This document shows, piece after piece, positions 51,012-61,007 of a stretch of DNA of 64,000 nt. The DNA comes from Lachnospiraceae bacterium oral taxon 096. GTDB taxonomy: Bacteria; Bacillota; Clostridia; Lachnospirales; Lachnospiraceae. The stretch's first letter is position 1. The number at the start of each line of letters is the position of its first letter. Made by a program: the position numbers and the translations under genes. Location: NCBI GenBank assembly GCA_018141845.1, contig CP073340.1:576001-640000 (forward strand). The letters run 5' to 3'. The notes beneath the pieces are model-generated. The model saw only the letters and a program-made list of their open reading frames with translations, was not told the DNA's origin and ran no database searches.

Positions 51012-52561
51012 CTTCGCAATGCCCATTCTGCACAATCGATCACTCTTGTTGCCAATCCATCATAAAAGTCTGGCTCGTGGCATATGAGTAAGATGCTTCC
51101 CTTATACTCCTGTAGGGCACGCTTTAATTCTGTCTTTGCGTCCACATCCAGATGATTGGTCGGCTCGTCAAGCAGGAGTATATTGCTTGGGCGATTGAGT
51201 AATTTGCAAAGTCTAACTTTTGCCTGCTCACCACCACTTAACACACGCACTAAACTCTCAATATGCTTGGTGGTCAGCCCACATTTGGCCAGTGCTGAAC
51301 GCACTTCATATTGACTAAATCCAGGAAATTCCTTCCAAATTTCCTCTATGCAAGTAGAGGTATTCCCCGAAGGCATTTCCTGCTCAAAATAGCCAATCTC
51401 TAAGTAATCACCCAAATGAACTTCCCCCTCAAGTGACGGAATCATTCCAAGAATGCTCTTTAAGAGTGTGGTCTTTCCAATACCATTTGCACCGGAGAGC
51501 ACTAATTTTTCTCCTCGCTCCATTCGCATGGAAATAGGTCGTGAAAGTGGCTCATCATAACCGATAACTAAATTTTTTGTTTCAAAAATTGTTTTTCCTG
51601 ATGTTCTTGCTTCCTGAAAGTGAAACTCTGGCTTTGGTTTTTCTCTGGCTAGTTCGATCACTTCCATCTTATCCAACTTCTTTTGTCTAGACATCGCCAT
51701 ATTTCTTGTCGACACTCTCGCCTTGTTTCTAGCCACAAAATCAGCTAACTCTGCTCTCTCCTGCTGCTGACGCTTGTAGGCTGCCTCTAGTTGAGACTTT
51801 TTCACCTCATAGACTTCCATAAACTTATTGTAATCGCCCACATAGCGGTCAAGTTTTTGACTTTCCATGTGATAAATAATATTGACCACAGAATTTAAAA
51901 ATGGAATATCGTGAGAAATCAAAATAAAAGCATTTTCATAATCTAATAAATAGCGCTTTAGCCACTCAATATGCTCGACATCTAGGTAATTTGTCGGCTC
52001 ATCGAGAAGCAGAATATCTGGCTTTTCAAGCAAAAGTTTTGCCAATAAAACCTTTGTTCTCTGCCCTCCCGACAGCTGTGTGACATCTTTGTCCATTCCA
52101 ATGTCATCAAGCCCAAGTGCCCTTGCGACTTCTTCGACCTTGGCATCAATTACATAAAAATCATGGGCCATCAATAAATCTTGTATGGTTCCTAGCTCCT
52201 CCATCATTTCGTCGAGCTCTTCTCCACTGCTCTCTCCCATCTTGTCACAGATTTGATTCATCTGTACTTCCAAGTCAAATAAAAAGGAAAAGGCACCCTT
52301 TAGCGTATCTCTAACCGTCATTCCCTTTTCTAGGACGGCATGTTGATCCAAATAGCCAACACGCACATTCTTTGACCACTCAATCTTTCCCTCATCAGGC
52401 ATCAATTTATTGGTGATGATACTCATAAATGTCGACTTTCCCTCGCCATTGGCACCAATAAGCCCTATATGCTCGCCCTTTAACATTCGAAAACTGACAT
52501 CATCAAAAATTGCCCTGTCCCCAAATCCGTGGCTCAAATGTTCCACATTTAAAATACTCAT
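51008..52561 (-). CDS. ABC-F family ATPase (ribosome-associated)
   Basis: The 517-residue protein has two ABC domains in one chain and no membrane part. Walker A sites are LIGANGEGKSTFMS and LSGANGIGKTTLLK. The signatures LSGGQRTKVLLAKLL and LSGGEQAKVRLCKLL are each followed by LLLDEPTNYLD or LLLDEPTNHLD. A charged linker lies between them (about 245-310). ABC-F proteins act on ribosomes stalled or blocked by antibiotics. The subgroup cannot be fixed by eye; it most resembles YbiT/YdiF-like factors. It overlaps DUF951 by four bases. Confidence 0.93.
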   Translation of the reverse strand: MSILNVEHLSHGFGDRAIFDDVSFRMLKGEHIGLIGANGEGKSTFMSIITNKLMPDEGKIEWSKNVRVGYLDQHAVLEKGMTVRDTLKGAFSFLFDLEVQMNQICDKMGESSGEELDEMMEELGTIQDLLMAHDFYVIDAKVEEVARALGLDDIGMDKDVTQLSGGQRTKVLLAKLLLEKPDILLLDEPTNYLDVEHIEWLKRYLLDYENAFILISHDIPFLNSVVNIIYHMESQKLDRYVGDYNKFMEVYEVKKSQLEAAYKRQQQERAELADFVARNKARVSTRNMAMSRQKKLDKMEVIELAREKPKPEFHFQEARTSGKTIFETKNLVIGYDEPLSRPISMRMERGEKLVLSGANGIGKTTLLKSILGMIPSLEGEVHLGDYLEIGYFEQEMPSGNTSTCIEEIWKEFPGFSQYEVRSALAKCGLTTKHIESLVRVLSGGEQAKVRLCKLLNRPSNILLLDEPTNHLDVDAKTELKRALQEYKGSILLICHEPDFYDGLATRVIDCAEWALRS

Positions 52562-52749
52562 TCCCCATCTCCTGCTCTCTCAATATTCTTTATGCTCTTT
52601 TCTACACTTTTTCGTGGAATCATCATCTGATGTCCACAGCCCTGGCATTTTAACCGAAAATCTTGACCGATTCTTAAGACTTCCCATTTTTTCGCCCCAC
52701 ATGGATGAGGCTTTTTCAATACCAAAACATCGCCCACTCCAATTTGCAT
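52558..52749 (-). CDS. DUF951 protein
   Basis: The 63-residue protein is of a family found widely in Firmicutes: VGDVLVLKKPHPCGAKKWEV, then RLKCQGCGHQMMIPR. Cysteines C17, C35 and C38 may bind zinc. It resembles SH3-like small nucleic acid-binding proteins. It sits between the acetyltransferase and the ABC-F gene with a 3-base gap and a 4-base overlap. Function unknown. Confidence 0.92.
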   Translation of the reverse strand: MQIGVGDVLVLKKPHPCGAKKWEVLRIGQDFRLKCQGCGHQMMIPRKSVEKSIKNIERAGDGE

Positions 52750-52752
52750 ATC

Positions 52753-53784
52753 CTATACAACCTCATCAATAAAAATGCCCTTTAAAGTCTGAATTTGAGA
52801 ACAAAAATCTGCCTTGTGAGATTCAGTATAGCCAAACAACCAAGATGTTAATTCTGCAATAGTAAATTCTGGAACATTTAATGTATCCTCATTTTCTAAC
52901 TTTTCTAGATAAGAACTCTCTCGATTGATATGCCAAAGATAAGTTCCATCATTTTGAGGAATCAAGGAATCAATAATTCTCAATTTATAGGTATCACCAA
53001 CTTTTAAACTATCTTCTCGAAGACAAATGGATTCAATAAAGAGATCTAGGCGAATGATTCTGGCCATCATATATGGCTTCTTTGTATCTAACATCTTTGC
53101 AAATTCATGGTCGCAAATGAACTCTCGCACTTCGCTCTTTTTGATCCCCCAGCTAATCTTTGCCCCATGTACTCTCTCTTGCTCATCAAGCACGAGTTCG
53201 ATTTTTCCATTTTCTGTTGCCAGTTCCTTTTGTAGTCTCTCCAAATATTGACTATCTCGCACACAAAATACATCATTGTATCTCTCCAAAAATTGATTCC
53301 AAAAAGCCAACAAGGCCATCTCTCTATCTTGGGTAAATTCTACAATCTTGTATTGCACATCCTCTAACATCTGAGTTTCAATATAATTGTTGACAAAGGT
53401 AAAGTCAAATGGCTCATAATACGCTGGATTTGCTGGCTGTAGAAAGGTAAATGGCTCCTCTCCCTCCCTGTACATATCTTGAAAAAACTGAATGATCATA
53501 CTGCGCATAAGGCCCTGTCTTCTGTGCGTCTCCTTTGTAGCCACAGCTACAATATATTTTAACCAATACTCTCTATCTCTCAATCGCACAAGATAGGGAT
53601 TGAGGTGAGACATTGCCACAATTTCTTTTCCATCCTCACACACTAAAATCTCATTGCTATTATCGTCATCACTCGATGCCTTTTCTGCGTAGTAGTAGTC
53701 CATAAATTGGTCAGAATCTTCTGGGAAAGCCTCCCGATATAATTTTTTTGTCAATCCCTTTTCCTCACGGGAAAGATATCGCAT
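52753..53784 (-). CDS. Eis-like GNAT acetyltransferase
   Basis: The 343-residue protein has an N-terminal GNAT domain (about 1-150) with the acetyl-CoA motif VATKETHRRQGLMRSMI, a middle GNAT-like region and a C-terminal sterol-carrier-like domain, as in the Eis/YP family. The substrate could be a small amine or a protein N-terminus. The frame starts at 53799, but GGAGG lies inside its first codons and fits the ATG at 53784 (MRYLSREEKG). It follows the DUF2156 gene directly. Confidence 0.85.
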   Translation of the reverse strand: MRYLSREEKGLTKKLYREAFPEDSDQFMDYYYAEKASSDDDNSNEILVCEDGKEIVAMSHLNPYLVRLRDREYWLKYIVAVATKETHRRQGLMRSMIIQFFQDMYREGEEPFTFLQPANPAYYEPFDFTFVNNYIETQMLEDVQYKIVEFTQDREMALLAFWNQFLERYNDVFCVRDSQYLERLQKELATENGKIELVLDEQERVHGAKISWGIKKSEVREFICDHEFAKMLDTKKPYMMARIIRLDLFIESICLREDSLKVGDTYKLRIIDSLIPQNDGTYLWHINRESSYLEKLENEDTLNVPEFTIAELTSWLFGYTESHKADFCSQIQTLKGIFIDEVV

Positions 53785-53798
53785 TCCTTTTTCCTCCA

Positions 53799-54743
53799 TT
53801 AAGCATTAATAAAATCTTTCTGCTCCACATAATATTTTCTTGCGTAGTCAATAGGAAAATAGCTCTCCTTTGCCTTTCGAAGCCCCTCAATGCCCAAATC
53901 ATCCTCTCGATTGATTAACTTGGCCTTGGCAAAATGGTGAAGCAAAAATTCTCGATTGATAAACTGATAGAGCCCCGGAATATCCGGATTCGCCTTTTCA
54001 ATATGAATAACCGCCATATTCTCATGTCCATTGTAACTTCCAATGGTAAATGCCTCTAACTCACCGTCAATATAGACACCCCCCATTTGCACATTCAATT
54101 GATTACAATTTCTCAAAATCTCATGGATGCCCTCTACTTCTGGATCAAGATGATGCTCCACCTCTTCTCCCTTGTTCAATCTCCACTTGGCCAAAAAGCG
54201 AAATACTTCATCCCTACATGCACATTCCATATCTCTATATTCATATCTTCCTTCATAGGTCTTGACAAACTTATTGTAGTGATTTTTTTTCTTGTGCAAT
54301 TTCTTTCCCGCCAATGTACGCATAGCCTCTCCATCATAGAGATAGTCCTTTAATTCTACCTCCTCTTTTACCAAAAATTGCTCATGATCTAATTGCAGGG
54401 CTTCAATCCCCTCTCGATCAGCCAAATGAATTTTAAACGGTCTGTGCAATACGGTATTAAAATACTCAACCATCAAAAAGAAACAATCTTTTAAATCTTC
54501 TTCCTTACACAAAGGCATAGCTGCAAATGGCCGATCCTCATCGCCCATCAGCCAAACTAGACCAATCTCTTCCCCTTCCCTTCTCACAATCGCTGCTCGC
54601 ACATTGTAGTAATCCTTCCACAAAAAACTCTCCAATGGTACGCTGTCACAAGTTTTATTGTCACGGAGTCCATAAAATTTTGAATATCTTGGCATATCCT
54701 CTGCCACTAATTTCTTAAACTCCAAAGCTTCAAATTTATTCAT
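53799..54743 (-). CDS. DUF2156 (phosphatidylglycerol lysyltransferase-like) protein
   Basis: The 314-residue protein has the double-GNAT fold seen in the soluble part of MprF-like enzymes (RYSKFYGLRDNKTCDSVPLE, KKLHKKKNHYNKFVKTYEGRYEYR, FTIGSYNGHENMAVIHIEKA). There is no membrane domain. It probably transfers an acyl or aminoacyl group; the acceptor is unknown. It pairs with the Eis-like gene. Confidence 0.88.
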   Translation of the reverse strand: MNKFEALEFKKLVAEDMPRYSKFYGLRDNKTCDSVPLESFLWKDYYNVRAAIVRREGEEIGLVWLMGDEDRPFAAMPLCKEEDLKDCFFLMVEYFNTVLHRPFKIHLADREGIEALQLDHEQFLVKEEVELKDYLYDGEAMRTLAGKKLHKKKNHYNKFVKTYEGRYEYRDMECACRDEVFRFLAKWRLNKGEEVEHHLDPEVEGIHEILRNCNQLNVQMGGVYIDGELEAFTIGSYNGHENMAVIHIEKANPDIPGLYQFINREFLLHHFAKAKLINREDDLGIEGLRKAKESYFPIDYARKYYVEQKDFINA

Positions 54744-54854
54744 TATTGTTCCTCATCTTTTCTATATCTATTTTTTTTAGTATAGCATATAGATTGTGCA
54801 AAATCAAATTTGCAACAAAAAATAGGAGGATACTCTCCCCCCATCTCTTTTTGA

Positions 54855-56840
54855 TCATAAGCTCTTTGCAACTTCGACTACTCGATCTACAGTAAATCCA
54901 AACTTTTCAAAGAGTTTGTCCTGTGGAGCACTTGCACCAAAGCTTGTCATTCCAATTACTGCACCATCAAGTCCAGTGTACCTTTCCCAACCAAAAGTAG
55001 AAAGTGCCTCAATCGCCACTCTTTTTGTGACATTTTTTGGCAAAATGTGGTTTTTATACTCCGCACTCTGTTCCTCAAATATATCCATACAAGGCATACT
55101 GACAACCCTTGCATCAATGCCATCGACAAGTAATTTTTCTGCTGCTGCAATAGCTAGGCTAACTTCCGACCCCGATGCAATGAGAATACAATCTGGAACA
55201 TCCTTTTTGCTGTCTCTAATAATATATCCACCCTTAAGTGCCTCCTTACAGCTGCCTGCAAGCTGTGGAAGATTTTGCCTTGTCAAAATCAATGCGGTTG
55301 GCGTGGTCTTTGAAGTCATGGCACTGTACCAGGCCGCAATGGTTTCTGTCGCATCTGCTGGACGAAAGGCATGGAAATTTGGCATTGATCTAAACATCGC
55401 CATTTGCTCAATTGGCTCATGGGTTGGTCCATCTTCCCCCACCCCAATGGAATCATGAGTAAAAATATATGTTGTCGGAATATTCATCAATGCAGAAAGC
55501 CTTGCCATTGGCTTTGTGTAATCACTAAATACAAAGAAGGTTGCACAATATGGTCTGATCCCGCCATGAAGCAACATTCCATTGGTCTCGCCTGCCATAG
55601 CTAATTCTCGAACACCAAAGTGAATATTTCTTCCCTTGTAGTCACCTGCTTCAAGATAGCCACTGCCTTCAATCACTGTCTTATTGGATGGTGACAAATC
55701 TGCTGAACCACCAATTAAATTTGGCACAAATTCCTTCAATCGATTTAAAATCTTTCCTGAAATATTTCTTGTCGCCTGTGGTGCATCATCCCAATCCCAA
55801 AACTCAGCACTATCTAACTTTTCCATCGGAATTTCTCCAAAATAGCTGTCCCACAACGCCTTCTTCTCTGGACAATTTTTTGTATATTCTGCAAAGAGAG
55901 CATTCCACTCCTCTTCCTTCTTTCCAAGCTCCTCTGTCAATGCCTGATAATGTGCATAGACATCTTCTGGCACAAAGAATTCATCCATCGATTCCCAATT
56001 CAAATTCTTTTTCATTTCCTCGACATTATCTGCACCCAGTGGCTCACCATGAGCACTGGCCTTGCCTTCCTTCTTTGGACATCCATAGCCAATCAATGTC
56101 TTAATTGTAATAAAAGATGGCTTATTCTTTTCCGCTTTTGCCTCTTCAATTGCTCTTGCAATGGCATTTAAATCATTTCCATCTTCAACTGTCAATGTCT
56201 GAAAACCAAAGGCCTCCATTCTCTTATCTACATCCTCTGTGAAGGCAAGATCTGTGCTTCCTTCAATCGAAATGCAATTTGAATCATAGAGAACAATTAA
56301 CTTGTGAAGTCCCAATGTCCCTGCAAGTGAAAAGGCCTCAGAGGAAATTCCCTCCATCATACAGCCATCTCCACCCAGTACAAAGGTATAATGATCCATC
56401 ACTGGATACTCCTTTGTATTGAGATTGGCTGCCAAATGCGCCTCGGCCATTGCCATTCCCACAGCCATCGCCATTCCTGCACCCAATGGTCCCGTGGTTG
56501 CTTCCACACCTACAGTGTGGCCATACTCTGGGTGACCTGGTGTCAAAGAATCCAATTGGCGGAAATTCTTTAAATCCTCAATAGAAAGATCTCCATAGCC
56601 AAATAAATGAAATAAAGAGTATAAAAGCATTGATCCATGGCCACCAGAAAGAATGAATCGATCTCGATTTGCCCAATTTGGGTTCTTTGGATTATGATTC
56701 ATATGATGTGCAAAGAGTTCATAGGCCATTGCTGCACATCCAAGTGGAAGTCCAGGATGTCCTGAGTTTGCTCTTTGAATCCCATCCGCTGAAAGTATGC
56801 GGATTGCATTTACTGCTTTTGTTTCAATATTTGTGGTCAT
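54855..56840 (-). CDS. tkt: Transketolase
   Basis: The 661-residue thiamine diphosphate enzyme of the non-oxidative pentose phosphate pathway moves two-carbon units between sugar phosphates. The N-terminal pyrophosphate domain shows SGHGSMLLY, GPLGAGMAMAVG and the TPP motif GGDGCMMEGISSEA. The central domain shows FGVRELAMAGETNGM and THDSIGVGEDGPTHEP. A C-terminal domain follows. AGGGGGG precedes the ATG. The transaldolase-like gene lies 14 bases upstream, so both pathway steps are co-expressed. Confidence 0.97.
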   Translation of the reverse strand: MTTNIETKAVNAIRILSADGIQRANSGHPGLPLGCAAMAYELFAHHMNHNPKNPNWANRDRFILSGGHGSMLLYSLFHLFGYGDLSIEDLKNFRQLDSLTPGHPEYGHTVGVEATTGPLGAGMAMAVGMAMAEAHLAANLNTKEYPVMDHYTFVLGGDGCMMEGISSEAFSLAGTLGLHKLIVLYDSNCISIEGSTDLAFTEDVDKRMEAFGFQTLTVEDGNDLNAIARAIEEAKAEKNKPSFITIKTLIGYGCPKKEGKASAHGEPLGADNVEEMKKNLNWESMDEFFVPEDVYAHYQALTEELGKKEEEWNALFAEYTKNCPEKKALWDSYFGEIPMEKLDSAEFWDWDDAPQATRNISGKILNRLKEFVPNLIGGSADLSPSNKTVIEGSGYLEAGDYKGRNIHFGVRELAMAGETNGMLLHGGIRPYCATFFVFSDYTKPMARLSALMNIPTTYIFTHDSIGVGEDGPTHEPIEQMAMFRSMPNFHAFRPADATETIAAWYSAMTSKTTPTALILTRQNLPQLAGSCKEALKGGYIIRDSKKDVPDCILIASGSEVSLAIAAAEKLLVDGIDARVVSMPCMDIFEEQSAEYKNHILPKNVTKRVAIEALSTFGWERYTGLDGAVIGMTSFGASAPQDKLFEKFGFTVDRVVEVAKSL

Positions 56841-56854
56841 AGTAGCCCCCCTTT

Positions 56855-57511
56855 TTACTTACCAAAGACAGCTTGATAATCTGCCTTAAATTTTTCAATA
56901 CCCTGATCTGTCAATGGATGACACATCATCTGCATCAATACCTTAAATGGCACTGTTGCAATATCTGCACCATACTTTGCACATTCCACAATCTGCATTG
57001 GATTGCGAACAGATGCACAAATAATTTGAGTGGAGATATCATCATATTTTGAAAATATACAAGTAATATCCTCTATTAATTTGAGACCAGCTGTAGAAAT
57101 ATCATCTAATCTTCCCAAAAATGGAGAGACATAGGTCGCACCAGCTCTCGCTGCTAAGAGTGCCTGTGTCGGTGAAAAAATCAAAGTGCAATTGGTCTTA
57201 ATGCCTTCTGCTGAGAGTACCCTGATCGCCTTTAAGCCCTCCTTGGTCATCGGAATTTTTACCACCATATTTGAATGAATTTTTGCAATTTCTCTGCCCT
57301 CAGCAATCATTTCCTCAGCTGTTATGGTTGTGGCCTTGACCTCACCACTAATTGGTCCATCCACAATATCCGCAATTTCTTGAATCACTTGTGTAAAGTC
57401 CCTTCCCTCTTTTGCAATGAGAGAAGGATTCGTTGTCACCCCACAAATGATTCCCATATCATTGGCCTCACGAATTTCATTTACATTAGCTGTATCAATA
57501 AAAAACTTCAT
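56855..57511 (-). CDS. Transaldolase / fructose-6-phosphate aldolase
   Basis: The 218-residue short-form transaldolase has [34 protein letters not shown] and the Schiff-base Lys in [15 protein letters not shown]. The short form can act as transaldolase or fructose-6-phosphate aldolase. With transketolase next to it, a pentose phosphate role is likely. The start at 57511 is preferred over 57517; it overlaps the end of the rluA-family gene. Confidence 0.92.
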   Translation of the reverse strand: MKFFIDTANVNEIREANDMGIICGVTTNPSLIAKEGRDFTQVIQEIADIVDGPISGEVKATTITAEEMIAEGREIAKIHSNMVVKIPMTKEGLKAIRVLSAEGIKTNCTLIFSPTQALLAARAGATYVSPFLGRLDDISTAGLKLIEDITCIFSKYDDISTQIICASVRNPMQIVECAKYGADIATVPFKVLMQMMCHPLTDQGIEKFKADYQAVFGK

Positions 57512-58421
57512 TCCCATTTTCTCCTTTTTTTAAACAACGCTTCATATCTTCTGGCAAATCAATTTCTAGGTTAATTTCTTGCCCAGTCATTGGCTGTATA
57601 AAAGATAATGCTTTGGAGTGCAAAGCTGTTCTCTCCATCCAAGCACCACTTTCTCCATGATTATATAATCCATCGCCAAGGAGAGGATGACCTATATAAG
57701 ACATATGCACTCGAATTTGATGTGTCCTTCCCGTACCTAACTTCAATTTCACCAATGCCCTATTCTGTCCCCGCCACAATGTCCAAAAATGAGTATAGGC
57801 ATATTCCCCATTTTCAAAATCCACCATTCGCTCGATACACGAGTGACTCACTCTTCCAATAGGAAAATCCATCTCTCCCTCATCAGGCAAGTCCCCATGA
57901 ATTTTATCTTCTACAATGGCATAATAGATGCGATGGATTTCTCTTCTCTCCATACTCTGATACAATATTCCTGCACTGACGCTATGCTTGGCCACAATAC
58001 TCAACCCTGTGGTATCTCTGTCTAGGCGATTGACACAGCGAAAGACAAAATTTTGCCCCTCATAGTAGGCCATCAATGCATTTGCCAATGTGTTGTCATA
58101 ATTTTTTATTGATGGATGAATGGGCATATTGGCTGGTTTATTGACAACAACAACATCCTCATCTTCGTAGGTAATCACAAAAGGTAAGTTGATAGGAAGA
58201 ATTTTATTCTCCACTTCTTCCTCTTTAATGCAGACCACTAATTGTTGTCCAACATTCAACACATCCCTCATCCTCTTCCAAGTACCATCCACTAAAATAC
58301 TTTTGTGCATCTTTTTTAATTGAACAATCCCTGAATTTGTATAGCCTTTTCTCCTCAAAAATTGTTCAATCGTCTTTCCACTAAATTCCTTTGGAATATC
58401 GTATTTTATTGTTCTATTCAT
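57495..58421 (-). CDS. RluA-family pseudouridine synthase
   Basis: The 308-residue protein has an N-terminal S4-like RNA-binding segment ([22 protein letters not shown]) and a catalytic domain with the essential Asp in [17 protein letters not shown], then [23 protein letters not shown]. It modifies uridines in rRNA or tRNA; the RluD/RluC-type target cannot be fixed. It follows DUF3343 by two bases. Confidence 0.93.
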   Translation of the reverse strand: MNRTIKYDIPKEFSGKTIEQFLRRKGYTNSGIVQLKKMHKSILVDGTWKRMRDVLNVGQQLVVCIKEEEVENKILPINLPFVITYEDEDVVVVNKPANMPIHPSIKNYDNTLANALMAYYEGQNFVFRCVNRLDRDTTGLSIVAKHSVSAGILYQSMERREIHRIYYAIVEDKIHGDLPDEGEMDFPIGRVSHSCIERMVDFENGEYAYTHFWTLWRGQNRALVKLKLGTGRTHQIRVHMSYIGHPLLGDGLYNHGESGAWMERTALHSKALSFIQPMTGQEINLEIDLPEDMKRCLKKGENGNEVFY

Positions 58422-58423
58422 TC

Positions 58424-58663
58424 TTAATACATTGGAAGAACCTTGACAAGATGATATTCAATGCCATTTTCTTTCATCAATTCAAGCAATTCGTCCTTTT
58501 TGTCGGCCTCTGCTGCCCAAGACATTCCACATCCAGCAGAAAGGGCCGATGGTGTTGGGATAATTCTTCCCAGTTCTGGCTTTCCCTTACAAAGCTCTTC
58601 AAGATGCATCACCATCCCCGTCACATTAAAGGAAAATACTACCTTATCCGTCTTCACTCTCAT
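58424..58663 (-). CDS. DUF3343 protein
   Basis: The 79-residue protein (FSFNVTGMVMHLEELCKGKP, PSALSAGCGMSWAAEADKKD) belongs to a small family commonly coded beside selenium-use genes. It overlaps the yedF stop by one base. It has a single conserved Cys in SAGCGMSW. It may help in selenium handling; this is an association, not a known reaction. Confidence 0.88.
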   Translation of the reverse strand: MRVKTDKVVFSFNVTGMVMHLEELCKGKPELGRIIPTPSALSAGCGMSWAAEADKKDELLELMKENGIEYHLVKVLPMY

Positions 58664-59238
58664 TACGGTCTGATAATCCTTCCTGCCTGCATTTGTTTCT
58701 CAGCAATGACATACATATTGGAAACTTCACCCACTTGTGCAGTCAATCCATAGTGCTGTAGGCAGGCCCCACATGTAATAATCTCTACGCCCGCAGCAGA
58801 AAGTGCCTTTAAGTCCTTAATGGTGTCCGGATCCTGTGCAGTCAAAAATGCACCGCCATTATAGAAAATCATGGTATCTGGAAGTGTGTCCATCTGCGTC
58901 AATGAAAAAATAAATCCCTTAATCAATTTCTTTCCAAGTTCATCATCCCCATTGCCCATCGCATTTGAAGAGATAACCACTACGGTCTTTCCCGAGATCG
59001 AAGGTGCAACTTCTTTTTGTTCAACCTCGCCGCCTCTTTCTAAGTGAACACGATAACAGTCCTTTGCTTCTTCTGTAAAACTGAATTGGCAACCTTTGCT
59101 CTGTGCCAATTTCTCTAAATTCTTTACTGCTGTCTCATTGTCCACAAGGACATCCACATTTTCTTTGCTGGCCTCAAGTGCCTTCTTTGTCTGAATCACT
59201 GGCAGTGGACAAGCCTGTCCCAATGCATTAATTTCCAT
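58663..59238 (-). CDS. yedF: Selenium metabolism protein YedF (TusA + DsrE-like)
   Basis: In this 191-residue protein an N-terminal TusA-like domain (EINALGQACPLPVIQTKKAL, with the CPxP cysteine) joins a C-terminal DsrE-like domain (TVVVISSNAMGNGDDELGKK, GVEIITCGACLQHYG). YedF is a genomic marker of selenocysteine or selenouridine users. Its presence fits with selB and the Sec codon in prdB elsewhere in the window. selD is not adjacent here. Confidence 0.92.
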   Translation of the reverse strand: MEINALGQACPLPVIQTKKALEASKENVDVLVDNETAVKNLEKLAQSKGCQFSFTEEAKDCYRVHLERGGEVEQKEVAPSISGKTVVVISSNAMGNGDDELGKKLIKGFIFSLTQMDTLPDTMIFYNGGAFLTAQDPDTIKDLKALSAAGVEIITCGACLQHYGLTAQVGEVSNMYVIAEKQMQAGRIIRP

Positions 59239-59242
59239 TTCT

Positions 59243-60103
59243 TTATATTCCTTCCTCTCTTAAATTATATTGCCACTTGAGTATTGCCATTCCGATAATC
59301 ATTACATATCCCACAAAACTCCAAATATCTGGCAACTGTCCCAAGAACAGAAATCCCAAAATTGCCGAATAGACAACTTGCATATAGTCATACACGCCAA
59401 TTTCCTTTGCTGGCGCATAGCGATACGCCCTTGTAATACAAACTTGACCGATGGTCGCCCCCACACCTGCGGCAAACAAAAGTAAAAACTGTATCATACT
59501 CAATGGCTGATAGTGTAAAATTGCCATGGGTAACACAAAAATAGTGGAGAAAAAAGAAAAGAAAAATACAATTATATTTCCCCTCACTCCTCTTTGCCCA
59601 AGCCTTCGCACAAAGACATAGGCCAATCCTGCAAAGAGTCCTCCACCTGTTGCCATCAATGCAACCAAAAACTCCGAGTGAAAGCCAGGTTTGACTACAA
59701 AGAGTGCACCAATAAAGGACACCACAATGGCCAGCCACTCCATAATATTCACTTTTTCTCCAAGAATAATGATACTTGCAAGCATTGCAAACACTGGACT
59801 CAATTTATTGAGCATATTTGAGTCTGCAATATTCATATGGTCGATGGCATAGAAATTAAGTACCATCCCCAGTGCTCCGCTCACTGTTCGAATGAGCAAA
59901 AACGGAATATTTTTCTTTTCCACAGAAAAACCCTTGCCCTCTCTCAAAAGCAAGAAAAAAGAAAACACCGCTGCCACGGCATTTCGAAAAACCACCTTTT
60001 CGTAGGTCGGAACATCACCACTCAATCGGACAAATAGACTCATTAGAGAAAAGCCAAATGCTGCTCCCAGTATATATAGAATTCCTTTTTTTCTATCCTG
60101 CAT
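59243..60103 (-). CDS. EamA/DMT-family transporter
   Basis: The 286-residue membrane protein has ten hydrophobic segments in two EamA halves (GILYILGAAFGFSLMSLFVRL, LSPVFAMLASIIILGEKVN; second half FAGLAYVFVRRLG, AILGFLFLGQLPD). It moves a small metabolite, often an amino acid or nucleobase. The substrate is unknown; place in the yedF unit may be incidental. GGAAGG precedes the ATG. Confidence 0.88.
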   Translation of the reverse strand: MQDRKKGILYILGAAFGFSLMSLFVRLSGDVPTYEKVVFRNAVAAVFSFFLLLREGKGFSVEKKNIPFLLIRTVSGALGMVLNFYAIDHMNIADSNMLNKLSPVFAMLASIIILGEKVNIMEWLAIVVSFIGALFVVKPGFHSEFLVALMATGGGLFAGLAYVFVRRLGQRGVRGNIIVFFFSFFSTIFVLPMAILHYQPLSMIQFLLLFAAGVGATIGQVCITRAYRYAPAKEIGVYDYMQVVYSAILGFLFLGQLPDIWSFVGYVMIIGMAILKWQYNLREEGI

Positions 60104-60152
60104 TTTCCTTCCTCCGCTATAAGATTATTATAGCATATCTATAGGATAAATT

Positions 60153-60764
60153 CTACTTTTTAAGGATGATTCCGATGTCAACTGTCTTTAATTTTCCTAT
60201 TTTTTTCCTTCCAGCCTCTGTCAATTGTCCTTGCTTTGTAAACCCAATAGACACAGTCAAATCCGATTCCACACAGCAATCGCCTTCGCCAGTATCTCCA
60301 TTCATTCCTGAGTTGATATCGACACTCACCCTTGCTGCACTCGATTGATTGATTTTTTCAATTATCCAAGCCACATTTTCAGGCACTGATCCATGAAATC
60401 CCGTTCCATAAATACAATCCACCAAAATTGCATATTCATCAAATCTTGTGGACCGATCAATGACCAAATCTTCAATTCCTGCCATCTTGCAGGCATCATA
60501 ATAAAATTTTCCGTCCTCTGAAAACTTCTTTTCGATCAAAAGCAATGTAACTTCCATTCCCATTGCCCTTAAAAGCGAGGCCAATACATAGCCATCCCCT
60601 GCATTATTGCCTGTTCCACACACAATGCCAACAGGCGAAACCCAATTGACACTTCGAAACACAGCCTCTCCTGCTCTATACATTAAATCTCTACTATCAA
60701 TAAAATTTTCAATTGTGTAGCCATCGGCCTCTCTCATTTGTGCGACACTTACCACTTTATCCAT
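60153..60764 (-). CDS. NAD(P)H-hydrate epimerase (YjeF N-terminal domain only)
   Basis: The 203-residue protein has VAQMREADGYTI, GTGNNAGDGYVLASLL, LVDCIYGTGFHGSV and SVDINSGMNGDTG, the epimerase motifs. It interconverts R and S forms of hydrated NAD(P)H. Many bacteria fuse it to the ADP-dependent dehydratase; here that second domain is absent and must be elsewhere or missing. AAGGAGA precedes the ATG. It is first in the operon to tkt. Confidence 0.9.
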   Translation of the reverse strand: MDKVVSVAQMREADGYTIENFIDSRDLMYRAGEAVFRSVNWVSPVGIVCGTGNNAGDGYVLASLLRAMGMEVTLLLIEKKFSEDGKFYYDACKMAGIEDLVIDRSTRFDEYAILVDCIYGTGFHGSVPENVAWIIEKINQSSAARVSVDINSGMNGDTGEGDCCVESDLTVSIGFTKQGQLTEAGRKKIGKLKTVDIGIILKK

Positions 60765-60935
60765 CTTCTCTGTCTCCTTAAATCCAATTTCCCAATATAC
60801 TACAACATACTATACGAAGTCAGAACGATCACTGTCAAGTAAGGAGTCTCAATTTTTTTCGTCTTTTTAGGCCTCTTTCGTACATAACTTAAATCTTTTT
60901 TAAGATTTATAGTAGATTTTTAACAATAGTTGGAG

Positions 60936-60941
60936 TATAAT
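60936..60941 (+). promoter_or_regulatory. -10 element of the 61008 gene and upstream hairpin
   Basis: TATAAT (60936-60941) lies 66 bases before the ATG, without a clear -35. Upstream, AAATCTTTTTTAAGATTT (about 60891-60908) can fold to a 7-bp hairpin. The 243-base gap between the nnrE and wall-protein genes shows no gene. Confidence 0.45.
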
Positions 60942-61007
60942 GTACTAAGTCTAAGGTTTTCAAATCTATAGATTAGAGACATGAAAATAATATAGGAGGG
61001 GTTTATC

